Positions 52,342-59,353 of a DNA stretch of 64,000 bases are shown here, piece after piece. The position numbers were made by a program, and so were the translations under genes. This DNA comes from Fidelibacterota bacterium UBA6531 (GTDB taxonomy: Bacteria > Fidelibacterota > Marinisomatia > Marinisomatales > TCS55). The stretch covers positions 75,705 to 139,704 of the forward strand of contig DJKX01000040.1 of the NCBI GenBank assembly GCA_002436185.1. The letters are read 5' to 3'. How positions within the stretch are numbered: position 1 is the stretch's first letter; each line of letters opens with the position of its first letter. The notes under the pieces are model-generated. The model was not told where the DNA came from. It searched no databases and saw only the letters and a list, made by a program, of their open reading frames with translations.

Positions 52342-53554
52342 TGAGTAAATATATTCTAATCAAATTTAATGCTGTTTGACTGCTGGCATTTTTATTCAGC
52401 TTTCGGTCAGAAAGAAAACGAAACTCCTTTACTCGTGTTTCTTTTCCATCTGCCAAGGCAATATAGGTTAAACCAACAGGTTTTTCATCTGTCCCTCCAT
52501 CGGGTCCAGCAATTCCCGTAATGGCTAATCCTAAATCTGATCCCAATTTTAAGCGTACATTTTCAGCCATTTCAGCGGCTGTTTCGCCACTAACAGCGCC
52601 ATGCTTTTCTAATGTTGATTTTGCGACACCCAGATTATTTTCCTTTACGTCGTTACTGTAGGAAATAATTCCGCCAAGAAAATAATCAGAACTCCCCGGT
52701 ACATTTGTTAAGCGATGTCCAACCAATCCGCCAGTACACGACTCTGCAGTTGCTAACGTCAGGTTTTTTACATTCAGCATTTGACCAATAATGTCCTCTA
52801 AACGATCAGTATCATGACCATAAATATATTTGTCGACTTGGATACTGATTTCATCTACCTTTTGCTCAACTGCAGATTTATCCATACCGGAGACTCGAAT
52901 GTCTACTCCGGTAAATTGTGGTAAGAATGCTATTTTAATATTATCGATTAGGGCATCAATAATTTCACTCAATTTTTCAGCGAGGCCGGATTCCATAATC
53001 CCGGTTGTACGAATTGTTATAACTGTCATTCCACCTGAACTATGTCCTTTTATCCAAGGCAAAACGGAAGAAGTCATCATTGCTTTCATTTCCCTGGGAA
53101 CTCCGGGTAAAACGAATATTTCTTTATCTTTCATCTTAAAATGAAGTCCCCGGGCAGATCCCACAGGATTGGGAATACAATTCCCTTTTTGAGGTTTCAT
53201 AGCCTGATTACGATTGATTTCGGGAAGTTTGAGATTTCTTTTTGTAAGACGTTTTTGAAGAGATTCCCAATAGTCTTCATCAAAAATGGGTGAATCGCCA
53301 GTATATTCATATAATGCAATCGCAGTTATATCATCGTGAGTCGGACCCAATCCACCAGTAATAATAACAGCTCGAATGTCATTCGATACTTGATTTAGGG
53401 AAGAATGAATTTCTTCTTTGTTATCACCAATCGTTTGGTGCCACACAATATTTCCGCCGACTTGGAGAATATGATTTCCAATCCAAGCTGCATTCGTATT
53501 AACCGTAAAACCGGATAATAATTCATTGCCTATTGTAATGAGTGCGATATTCAT
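52334..53554 (-). CDS. cinA: CinA family protein (competence/damage-inducible, NMN deamidase-type)
   Basis: A 406-residue two-domain protein. The N-terminal MoCF-like domain has ALITIGNELLSGFTVNTNAAWIG and TGGLGPTHDDITA. The C-terminal CinA domain has the deamidase-type ATAESCTGGLVGHRLT and GLAITGIAGPDGGTDEKPVG. The family recycles nicotinamide mononucleotide and pyridine nucleotides; the link with competence is historical. It is upstream of recA, as in many bacteria, and overlaps pgpA by 4 bases. Confidence 0.95.
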   Translation of the reverse strand: MNIALITIGNELLSGFTVNTNAAWIGNHILQVGGNIVWHQTIGDNKEEIHSSLNQVSNDIRAVIITGGLGPTHDDITAIALYEYTGDSPIFDEDYWESLQKRLTKRNLKLPEINRNQAMKPQKGNCIPNPVGSARGLHFKMKDKEIFVLPGVPREMKAMMTSSVLPWIKGHSSGGMTVITIRTTGIMESGLAEKLSEIIDALIDNIKIAFLPQFTGVDIRVSGMDKSAVEQKVDEISIQVDKYIYGHDTDRLEDIIGQMLNVKNLTLATAESCTGGLVGHRLTNVPGSSDYFLGGIISYSNDVKENNLGVAKSTLEKHGAVSGETAAEMAENVRLKLGSDLGLAITGIAGPDGGTDEKPVGLTYIALADGKETRVKEFRFLSDRKLNKNASSQTALNLIRIYLLNE

Positions 53555-54048
53555 ACGAAATAAATGTAAATCTGTAAAATTCCAAAGGTGAGTATTCCAG
53601 CTGCTATGTCGTCCAACATGACGCCCCAGCCGCGTGGGAATTGCTCCAATTGTCTAATGGGAATCGGTTTTGCAATATCTAAAATTCTGAAAATCACAAA
53701 TGATGCAATTGCAAAACCGAAAGAGTGCGGTAATCCGATTAAGGCTAGCCATTGGCCTGCGAGTTCATCGATGACGACTTCCGATGGATCATTTTTTCCA
53801 GTGGATTTAATTGTGACATTGGAGGTAATGACTCCCACAATTGATACAATCAAAATTATCAATGAAAAGTGCAGAATCGAAATATCAATTAAAAAATAAT
53901 ACCATATAATAACTGCAAATAAACTGCACCACGTTCCGGGCGCGAGAGGCAAATATCCGATCCGGAAAACAGTTGCAATCCAGTTGGAAATAGAATTAGA
54001 CAACTTTAATTCAAGAAAGGAATTGACGAATAACAGACCTGTTTTCAT
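53551..54048 (-). CDS. pgpA: Phosphatidylglycerophosphatase A
   Basis: A 165-residue membrane enzyme that dephosphorylates phosphatidylglycerophosphate. Marks are ATVFRIGYLPLAPGTWCSL and VIDELAGQWLALIGLP, followed by the C-terminal ILDIAKPIPIRQLEQFPRG and GVMLDDIAAGI. It overlaps pgsA, which makes its substrate, by 38 bases; a shorter start within the frame is possible. Confidence 0.95.
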   Translation of the reverse strand: MKTGLLFVNSFLELKLSNSISNWIATVFRIGYLPLAPGTWCSLFAVIIWYYFLIDISILHFSLIILIVSIVGVITSNVTIKSTGKNDPSEVVIDELAGQWLALIGLPHSFGFAIASFVIFRILDIAKPIPIRQLEQFPRGWGVMLDDIAAGILTFGILQIYIYFV

Positions 54049-54598
54049 AAATATATGAAAACCCGGTGTAAGCAGTAAATACCGTTACTATTAATGTAAG
54101 GAAATAAATAAGGTCATAATCACGTATAAACTGAATTAAATCGGACAGAGCATCAAATTGTACTTTGGAGAATCCAAGATAAAAAAGAATCGTAACGATT
54201 ATAGCTAATTGAAACGATGTTTTCGCTTTTGCGATGTTGCTGGTGACCAATTGAAAGCCTTTATTGTTCATAACCACACGCAACCCTGTAATAAATAAAT
54301 CCCTGAAGACAATTAATGCAACCATCCAATAAGGAATTACTTCTAATACTGCAAAGGAAATCAGCGCAGATAAAACAAGTATCTTATCAGCAAGAGGGTC
54401 TAAAAATCGTCCCTGATCCGTAATTTGATCATGCTTGCGGGCATAGTAACCATCAAGGGCATCTGTAATCGATGCTACTAGAAAAATAATAAGCGCCCAC
54501 AGATTAGCATAGGGGTGATCATAAAAAAGAAATATGATGAAAACAGGTGTTAATCCTATTCGAAGCAATGATAATGAATTTGGAATATTTAATTTCAT
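54011..54598 (-). CDS. pgsA: CDP-diacylglycerol-glycerol-3-phosphate 3-phosphatidyltransferase
   Basis: A 195-residue membrane enzyme that forms phosphatidylglycerophosphate. It carries the CDP-alcohol phosphatidyltransferase motif DALDGYYARKHDQITDQGRF and, after it, LDPLADKILV (D-x2-D-G ... D-x3-D). Several membrane helices are present. It overlaps recR by 4 bases at its start and the PgpA gene at its end. Confidence 0.96.
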   Translation of the reverse strand: MKLNIPNSLSLLRIGLTPVFIIFLFYDHPYANLWALIIFLVASITDALDGYYARKHDQITDQGRFLDPLADKILVLSALISFAVLEVIPYWMVALIVFRDLFITGLRVVMNNKGFQLVTSNIAKAKTSFQLAIIVTILFYLGFSKVQFDALSDLIQFIRDYDLIYFLTLIVTVFTAYTGFSYIYENRSVIRQFLS

Positions 54599-55188
54599 AA
54601 TGAGACGCGTCCTTCGATAGCTCTAATTAAGGTTGCTTCGTCAATATATTCCAATGCTCCACCCACAGGAATTCCACGGGCTAAACGACTGGATTTTATA
54701 CCCATTTCTTTCAATAGCTTACCAATGTATAGCGCAGTTGCTTCACCTTCTACGCTGGGGTTTGTGGCTAATATCACTTCCATACCATTTGTAACTCGAC
54801 TCATCAAATTATCAATCGTTAAATCATCCGGGCCTATACCATCTAATGGAGAGAGTACTCCACCAAGAACGTGATATTTTCCACGGAAGCTGTTCGTTTT
54901 TTCAAATGCATAAATGTCACTTGATTCTTCAACAATACACAGTAGATCATCTTGGCGTTTTGAGTCTGAACATATTGAACACGGATCTTCGACTGTAATT
55001 CCACCGCACATGGAGCACGTTAAAATTTTTGACTTAACATCCATGACTGCTTCTGCCAATTGCACAGCGTATTGATTATCAGATTTTAACACATAAAATG
55101 CCATGCGTTGAGCCGTTTTTTTTCCTATACCCGGAAACCTCGCAAAGGCTTCAATCAATTTTTCAACTGGTGGCGGTACAAAGCTCAT
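54595..55188 (-). CDS. recR: Recombination protein RecR
   Basis: A 197-residue zinc-binding recombination mediator. A helix-hairpin-helix (FARFPGIGKKTAQRMAFYVL), a four-cysteine zinc finger (CSMCGGITVEDPCSICSD) and a Toprim domain (LLCIVEESSDIYAFE ... YHVLGGVLSPLDG) are in the usual order. It is in the conserved dnaX-ybaB-recR cluster and overlaps ybaB by one base. Confidence 0.97.
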   Translation of the reverse strand: MSFVPPPVEKLIEAFARFPGIGKKTAQRMAFYVLKSDNQYAVQLAEAVMDVKSKILTCSMCGGITVEDPCSICSDSKRQDDLLCIVEESSDIYAFEKTNSFRGKYHVLGGVLSPLDGIGPDDLTIDNLMSRVTNGMEVILATNPSVEGEATALYIGKLLKEMGIKSSRLARGIPVGGALEYIDEATLIRAIEGRVSL

Positions 55189-55511
55189 TACATTCCCGGA
55201 AGATTTAAACCACCCAGCATATTGCCGGTGACTGCATTCATGCGTGATTGCGATTCATCCTGTGCTTTTAGAAGTGCTTTATTCATAGTCGATAATATGA
55301 TATCTTCCAGCACATCCTTATCTTCTTCCATTGCATCATCAGATAATTGCACATCCAAAATGTCCATTTTACCATTCAGCTTCACAGTGAATAAATCGCT
55401 GGTTGATTCTTCAATAATGATATCATTTAATTCTTCCTGCACATCAGCCATTTTGCTTTGCATGGCTTGGGCCTGCTTTAACATTTTACTCATATTACCT
55501 TTATTAAACAT
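55188..55511 (-). CDS. ybaB: YbaB/EbfC nucleoid-associated protein
   Basis: A 107-residue DNA-binding protein of the dnaX-recR cluster. It has the N-terminal helix LKQAQAMQSKMADVQEELNDI and the beta core KLNGKMDILDVQLSD. A Met/Gly-rich end (MLGGLNLPGM) is typical. It dimerises and binds DNA; the precise role is unclear. Confidence 0.93.
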   Translation of the reverse strand: MFNKGNMSKMLKQAQAMQSKMADVQEELNDIIIEESTSDLFTVKLNGKMDILDVQLSDDAMEEDKDVLEDIILSTMNKALLKAQDESQSRMNAVTGNMLGGLNLPGM

Positions 55512-55520
55512 GGCAATTCC

Positions 55521-57239
55521 TTATCTTAAAATTTCTCCATCAAATACTTCTATAACTCGACTGACCACAGGATCTCCCTTTGAAGGACGGTTGGAAGACT
55601 CAGGTACTTCGTGTTTAATATCTTCTTGGATTTCTTCATTAAACAAAAATGTAATTCGAACAGATTGCTCAAAAATGTCTTCGAATGTAGATTCAATTAA
55701 CTGGAGATTTCGTTCAAGTCGATCAAAGCTAAATCGGGGTTGATCCACGACAGTAACAACTAATTTTCTATTATTTAACTCCATAGGCATGGTATGTTCC
55801 AACACCATGGCAATAGAGTTCTTTATACTGCCTATTTTGGAAATCATTTGATGCCAGTTCGATTTGATATTTTCTAAATCTAGGTTTGTCTTTTCCTTAA
55901 CTTGTTTTTCACTTTTAGGTTTTTCTTTTTTAGTTGATTCTTGTTTTGGAGGTTCCTTTTTTATGGGTTTTTTTTTAGGAATCTCTTTTTTTATGGATTC
56001 CTTTTTTTCCTCAATTACTTTTTTATCCGTATTTTTTGCAGATGAAAGCGTTGGAGGATCTTGATCTTTCTTTTCAGGAATCGTGTATTGCACTGCTTTC
56101 GATGCAGAATTGCTTTGAGGAGTTGAATTAAGAATTTCCTCTATAGATACTGTCTGATCCATTTCTAACATTTTGAGCAGATTCATTTCTAAAAGAATTT
56201 GTGGTTGAGCCGCCCGGCGTAATTCCGGTTCCAGTATACTAAACACATGTGAAAAACGCATTAAATCACGGCGTTCCCAATTCACAGCTTCAGTCGCATA
56301 TCGTACTTGGAGTTCGGGGTTGACTTCTATAGATGATTCAGCTCCTTTTACAGTACTGATAAGCAAATTGCGTAAATGCTGGTTTAGCCCATTAACTACA
56401 TCTTCCAATGGTGTACCCAACGATCGAATATTATTCAGCACCTCAATTAGATTTTCAGCATGCTTTTCTTTTATCGCAGTGGTCAGATGAAAATATAAAT
56501 CATAGGGAATAAGCCCTAACACTTTTGTTATCTTCTCAAATTCTATATTTTCCCCAGCGAAAGAAATGACTTGATCCAGTATGCTCAATGCATCGCGCAT
56601 ACTGCCGTCAGCTTTTAGACTGATAGCTGACATAGATTCAGTATCATATTTGATCTCATCAGCGTCTAAAATGTACTTCATACGATCCCCGATAATTGTG
56701 GAGCTAATTCGATTAAAATCAAATCGCTGACAGCGCGAAATAATCGTTGCAGGCATTTTATGAATATCTGTTGTACACATGATAAACTTGCCATGAGGCG
56801 GTGGTTCTTCCAATGTGCGCAATAACGCATTAAATGCCTGTGTGGTAAGCATGTGAACTTCATCAATAATATAAACCTTGAATTTTGCATTCATGGGCGG
56901 GAATTTGATGTTTTCACGAAGATTGCGAATCTCATCAATTCCACGGTTCGAGGCACCATCAATTTCCAACACATCCATACTGCGGCTTGCTGTTACTTCA
57001 TTGCAGGTAGAACACGCATTACACGGTTCATAATCAACCGGATTTTGGCAATTCAATCCTTTGGCCATGAGTCGAGCCATAGTTGTTTTTCCTACACCTC
57101 GCGGTCCGGTAAACACATACCCTTGAGCAATGCGATCTTTTGCAAAGGCATTTTTCAGTGTTTGGGTCACGTGATCCTGACCCACAACATCGCTGAATGT
57201 TTGCGGTCGCCATTTTAATGATAGTACTTGATATGTCAT
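55521..57239 (-). CDS. dnaX: DNA polymerase III subunit gamma/tau
   Basis: A 572-residue clamp-loader subunit. An AAA+ core (Walker A GPRGVGKTTMA, zinc-binding CQNPVDYEPCNACSTC, Walker B IIDEVHML, sensor SRC in SRCQRFDF) fills about 1-365. A Lys/Glu/Pro-rich linker (about 390-450) and a C-terminal tau domain follow. The linker codons contain A-runs: A AAA AAG at codons 411-413 and an A9 run at 422-424. A -1 shift at either meets a stop within 8-12 codons, giving a gamma-like product of about 421-436 residues. It is 16 bases after the SRP RNA. Confidence 0.96.
   Translation of the reverse strand: MTYQVLSLKWRPQTFSDVVGQDHVTQTLKNAFAKDRIAQGYVFTGPRGVGKTTMARLMAKGLNCQNPVDYEPCNACSTCNEVTASRSMDVLEIDGASNRGIDEIRNLRENIKFPPMNAKFKVYIIDEVHMLTTQAFNALLRTLEEPPPHGKFIMCTTDIHKMPATIISRCQRFDFNRISSTIIGDRMKYILDADEIKYDTESMSAISLKADGSMRDALSILDQVISFAGENIEFEKITKVLGLIPYDLYFHLTTAIKEKHAENLIEVLNNIRSLGTPLEDVVNGLNQHLRNLLISTVKGAESSIEVNPELQVRYATEAVNWERRDLMRFSHVFSILEPELRRAAQPQILLEMNLLKMLEMDQTVSIEEILNSTPQSNSASKAVQYTIPEKKDQDPPTLSSAKNTDKKVIEEKKESIKKEIPKKKPIKKEPPKQESTKKEKPKSEKQVKEKTNLDLENIKSNWHQMISKIGSIKNSIAMVLEHTMPMELNNRKLVVTVVDQPRFSFDRLERNLQLIESTFEDIFEQSVRITFLFNEEIQEDIKHEVPESSNRPSKGDPVVSRVIEVFDGEILR
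55968..56009 (-). promoter_or_regulatory. Candidate slippery sites for dnaX frameshifting
   Basis: On the minus strand, GAA AAA AAG (56009-56001) contains the heptamer A AAA AAG, the same as in the E. coli dnaX signal; a -1 shift reads eight codons and then TAA. At 55968-55976 a run of nine A spans three Lys codons; slippage to -1 reads 12 codons then TAA, and +1 reads CCA TAA. No strong downstream stem was found, so transcriptional slippage at A9 is the more likely mechanism. Confidence 0.45.
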
Positions 57240-57255
57240 GATTTTATATTTTTAA

Positions 57256-57526
57256 TGGCCGTGCACCATAGTTTGACCCACCTGGAAACAACATCCAAGC
57301 AGCAGTTAACTCCATTCCAGAGGTCCATCGGCACACAAATACGACACTTACCGCTGCTCCCTTCCGGGCCTGACGGGGTTTAGTGGGCATTCATTGCGAT
57401 AGGTTGAAATTTCAACATCACTTACTGCTTTTCGGCAGCACAGCATAAGCCGCACTATGGCTATTGATCCTGCTATAGCGGATTGCAGGTTACAGGGCAC
57501 CGCTACCTCCCCATCTAGCACGACCA
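57256..57526 (-). ncRNA. ffs: Signal recognition particle RNA, large bacterial type
   Basis: The SRP core loop reads GTCAGGCCCGGAAGGGAGCAGC on the minus strand at about 57360-57340, enclosed by CACT/AGTG and ACC/GGT pairs. Near the 5' end the Alu-domain signature GGGGAGGTAGCGG ... GCCCTGTAACC is present, with CAATCCGCTATAGCAGG. The ends close with TGGTCGTGC against GCACGGCCA, giving about 271 bases. So this is the large type with an Alu domain, as in Firmicutes and several FCB lineages, not the 4.5S form. It lies between tRNA-Ala and dnaX. The ends are set by helix pairing and may be off by a few bases. Confidence 0.9.
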
Positions 57527-57558
57527 CATTTTCAAAAAACGTTTTTATTTACTTTTGG

Positions 57559-57631
57559 TGGAGCCGAGGAGAATCGAACTCCCGGCCTCAGCATTGCGAA
57601 CGCTGCGCTCTCCCAACTGAGCTACGGCCCC
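57559..57631 (-). tRNA. tRNA-Ala (CGC)
   Basis: On the minus strand acceptor GGGGCCG pairs with CGGCTCC, with one G-U. The anticodon stem CAGCG/TGCTG encloses loop TTCGCAA (anticodon CGC). The following bases read CCA, so the tail may be genome-encoded (57556-57558), unlike the other tRNAs here. It is just upstream of the SRP RNA. Confidence 0.95.
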
Positions 57632-57723
57632 AAAAATTAGAAGATGAATTTAGCGGTGGATTATGACGTCAGGCAAACTGACAATGAGATATAATAGAGA
57701 TAAAATGTTTGATGTGAAAAAAA

Positions 57724-58191
57724 TTACTCTTTTTTCTTCTTTTTCCTTTTGAAAAAACCAAATTTCTTTTTCTTCTTTGGCTCTTCTTTTTGTGGTTTTT
57801 CAGCTTTAGCAGCTTTTTTGGGTTCTTCCTTAACAGTGCCGGTTTTTGATTCTAAACGTTTTTCCCACGCGCTAGTTTCTGCCGGTTCTTCAACTGATTC
57901 ATCCACAGTTTCTGTTTCGGGTTGTTTTTCCTGCACTGAATCTTCGTTGCGATGCTCCCATAGATTCTTAAGTTCACCACGACGTTCTTCAGATTTCGCT
58001 TTCAAATTATCAATCATTTCACTTGCATCCGCATGAAATCCATTGACTGTTTTTTCCAAGCGATCAGCCAATTCCTGCTGCATGGGTTCGCCATGCCCTT
58101 CACCAACTTTTTCAAGTAAGGCGTCCACTTTTTCTTTAACGAATTGTTCTTCCGGTGTTAATTCTTCTATTTGTTTTGGTGCTTCAGCCAT
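57724..58191 (-). CDS. Acidic coiled-coil protein with polylysine C-terminus, paralogue of the 39.7-kb protein
   Basis: A 155-residue soluble protein. The first half is helical (QEELADRLEKTVNGFH-like region near 45-65), the middle is Glu/Pro-rich and the motif SAWEKRLES appears near 110. The last 40 residues are dominated by Lys (KKKKKFGFFKRKKKKKE). The paralogue at 39724-40032 lacks this tail, but its downstream neighbour ends in KDKKKKK. The tail could bind nucleic acid or anionic lipid (inference). It is last in the operon with the FecR/barrel gene. Confidence 0.7.
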   Translation of the reverse strand: MAEAPKQIEELTPEEQFVKEKVDALLEKVGEGHGEPMQQELADRLEKTVNGFHADASEMIDNLKAKSEERRGELKNLWEHRNEDSVQEKQPETETVDESVEEPAETSAWEKRLESKTGTVKEEPKKAAKAEKPQKEEPKKKKKFGFFKRKKKKKE

Positions 58192-58204
58192 TTACAACTC
58201 CTGT

Positions 58205-59002
58205 TTACTCCTTTAATCTATCCATTTCTTCTGGTGTTAGTGCAAAAAATGTCTTGGGAGAAGTTAACACATTAAATGTTTGAAATGCTTCACTTCCTGC
58301 CAATAATCCTGCCATGGACCCTAAAAAGCGATAATGCCAAACGCTGTCAATATTCGGTCGTGTTTGTTCATTCCAGCTTTCAGCTAATATTAATCCGGCT
58401 AATGATGAAAACGCATAAAGTGGTAATTTCCAACCTCTGCGATTTTTAATTCCTTCCCGATAGGAAATGGACTCCATATCCCAAATAGGAATCTGTTCCA
58501 GTGAAACGGGTGTTTGAATGGTCAGCATTTTTTCACCATATAATTTCAGTGTACCGCGGATACGTCTGCCGCTGCGGTGATGAATCGTTACATATTGGTC
58601 TTCTTGAATTTCACTTAATATATCGTCCGTTTGTAAATATGTTAAATTTTCATGGACTAATTTTCGATCTTCTGCGGTAATCTCCGGCTGCACATCTACT
58701 GCTTCTTTCATACGCAAAAATTCCATCATTTTATATTTACGCTTCGATGTTTTCTGTTGGCTATACTGTACGTAGGAAATTCTAGCAATAACAGTGTGTG
58801 TACTCATTTCATAAAATTGAGCACTTTCAAAACCGTCAATATCTGAAATTACATTATAAAATAAATTTTCTTCAGCATCGAGGGTTAAACCTACTTTTTG
58901 GCTTAAAGGTATAATTTCACCATCTTGTCCACTTACAATTGAACAAAAAATGGCAGGAAAAAGAAAATTAGCTATTTTCAATAAGTGTGACAATTTCACC
59001 AT
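58205..59002 (-). CDS. Exported protein of unknown function with C-terminal hydrophobic segments
   Basis: A 265-residue protein with an N-terminal signal (KIANFLFPAIFCSIVSGQ). A central part has a small beta-barrel-like stretch (VTIHHRSGRRIRGTLKLY, about 137-154) of SH3/Sm type. Two hydrophobic stretches near 185-235 (LPLYAFSSLAGLILAES, FLGSMAGLLAGSE) may be membrane or glycine-rich helices. Its ATG lies 35 bases inside the end of the selenoprotein gene, so it is co-translated with it. No family recognised. Confidence 0.7.
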   Translation of the reverse strand: MVKLSHLLKIANFLFPAIFCSIVSGQDGEIIPLSQKVGLTLDAEENLFYNVISDIDGFESAQFYEMSTHTVIARISYVQYSQQKTSKRKYKMMEFLRMKEAVDVQPEITAEDRKLVHENLTYLQTDDILSEIQEDQYVTIHHRSGRRIRGTLKLYGEKMLTIQTPVSLEQIPIWDMESISYREGIKNRRGWKLPLYAFSSLAGLILAESWNEQTRPNIDSVWHYRFLGSMAGLLAGSEAFQTFNVLTSPKTFFALTPEEMDRLKE

Positions 59003-59198
59003 TATCCGGGAAACGATCGAGTTTCATTTTAGAAAATATTAAAGCACCATCTTTTATGATTTCATACACACCACCGTCTGAAGGAAGCAAGGTTAATTGT
59101 GTTATCTTTGTACCGTATTTTTCCAAAAGTTCGCTGGCCAGACCGGCCGCACGTGGTAAGTAGTTTCAGACGTTGCAGTATTGGATACTTATAATCAT
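58968..59198 (-). CDS. SelW/SelT-like (Rdx family) selenoprotein with in-frame TGA
   Basis: A 76-residue thioredoxin-like protein read through TGA 59168-59166 as selenocysteine. The N-terminal IQYCNVU (Cys8, Sec11) is the CxxU redox motif, followed by NYLPRAAGLASELLEKYG, LPSDGGVYEI, DGALIFSKMKLDRFP. These segments match the bacterial Rdx family on both sides of the TGA, where homologues have YCxxC or YCxxU. It starts at ATG 59198 (AAGGAAT five bases upstream), overlaps the small membrane protein by ATGA, and overlaps the next gene by 35 bases. TGA is a normal stop elsewhere in this window. Role: probably thiol/selenol redox; partner unknown. Confidence 0.92.
59133..59150 (-). promoter_or_regulatory. 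Candidate bacterial SECIS hairpin after the selenocysteine codon
   Basis: On the minus strand GCGGCC pairs with GGCCAGC (one bulged A) around the loop GGTCT. The loop starts 22 bases after the TGA, within the range bacterial SECIS elements use, and begins with G as the known loops do. Base pairs can be added outside with CCA/TGG. It lies inside the coding region, as bacterial SECIS must. Confidence 0.6.
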
Positions 59199-59353
59199 TG
59201 TATTCCTTCAAAATTAGAAAGCCAAATTATCGCCACAACAACCATTCCTGCTGCAAGGGTGAATAATAATATTGCTGCATTTTTAAACGTTTTGGCGCTG
59301 GCATCATAGCGATAAATTGTTTTTTCGCCATCTTCGATTGTTACTTTACCCAT
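59195..59353 (-). CDS. Small single-pass membrane protein coupled to the selenoprotein gene
   Basis: A 52-residue frame. The N-terminal half is charged (MGKVTIEDGEKTIYRYDASA). The second half holds one membrane helix (about 27-45, ILLFTLAAGMVVVAIIWL). Its ATG overlaps the TAA of the FecR/barrel gene by one base (TAATG), and its TGA overlaps the selenoprotein ATG (ATGA). Both overlaps support translation. The N-terminus would lie on the cytoplasmic side if the helix is a simple anchor. No family is recognised. Confidence 0.8.
   Translation of the reverse strand: MGKVTIEDGEKTIYRYDASAKTFKNAAILLFTLAAGMVVVAIIWLSNFEGIQ

Noticed and set aside
59166..59168. TGA in the Rdx frame as an ordinary nonsense mutation or a reassigned codon
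   Set aside because: Family residues continue unbroken on both sides, the TGA replaces the second Cys of CxxC, a hairpin follows at the right distance, and other genes here end in TGA, so selenocysteine is the better reading.
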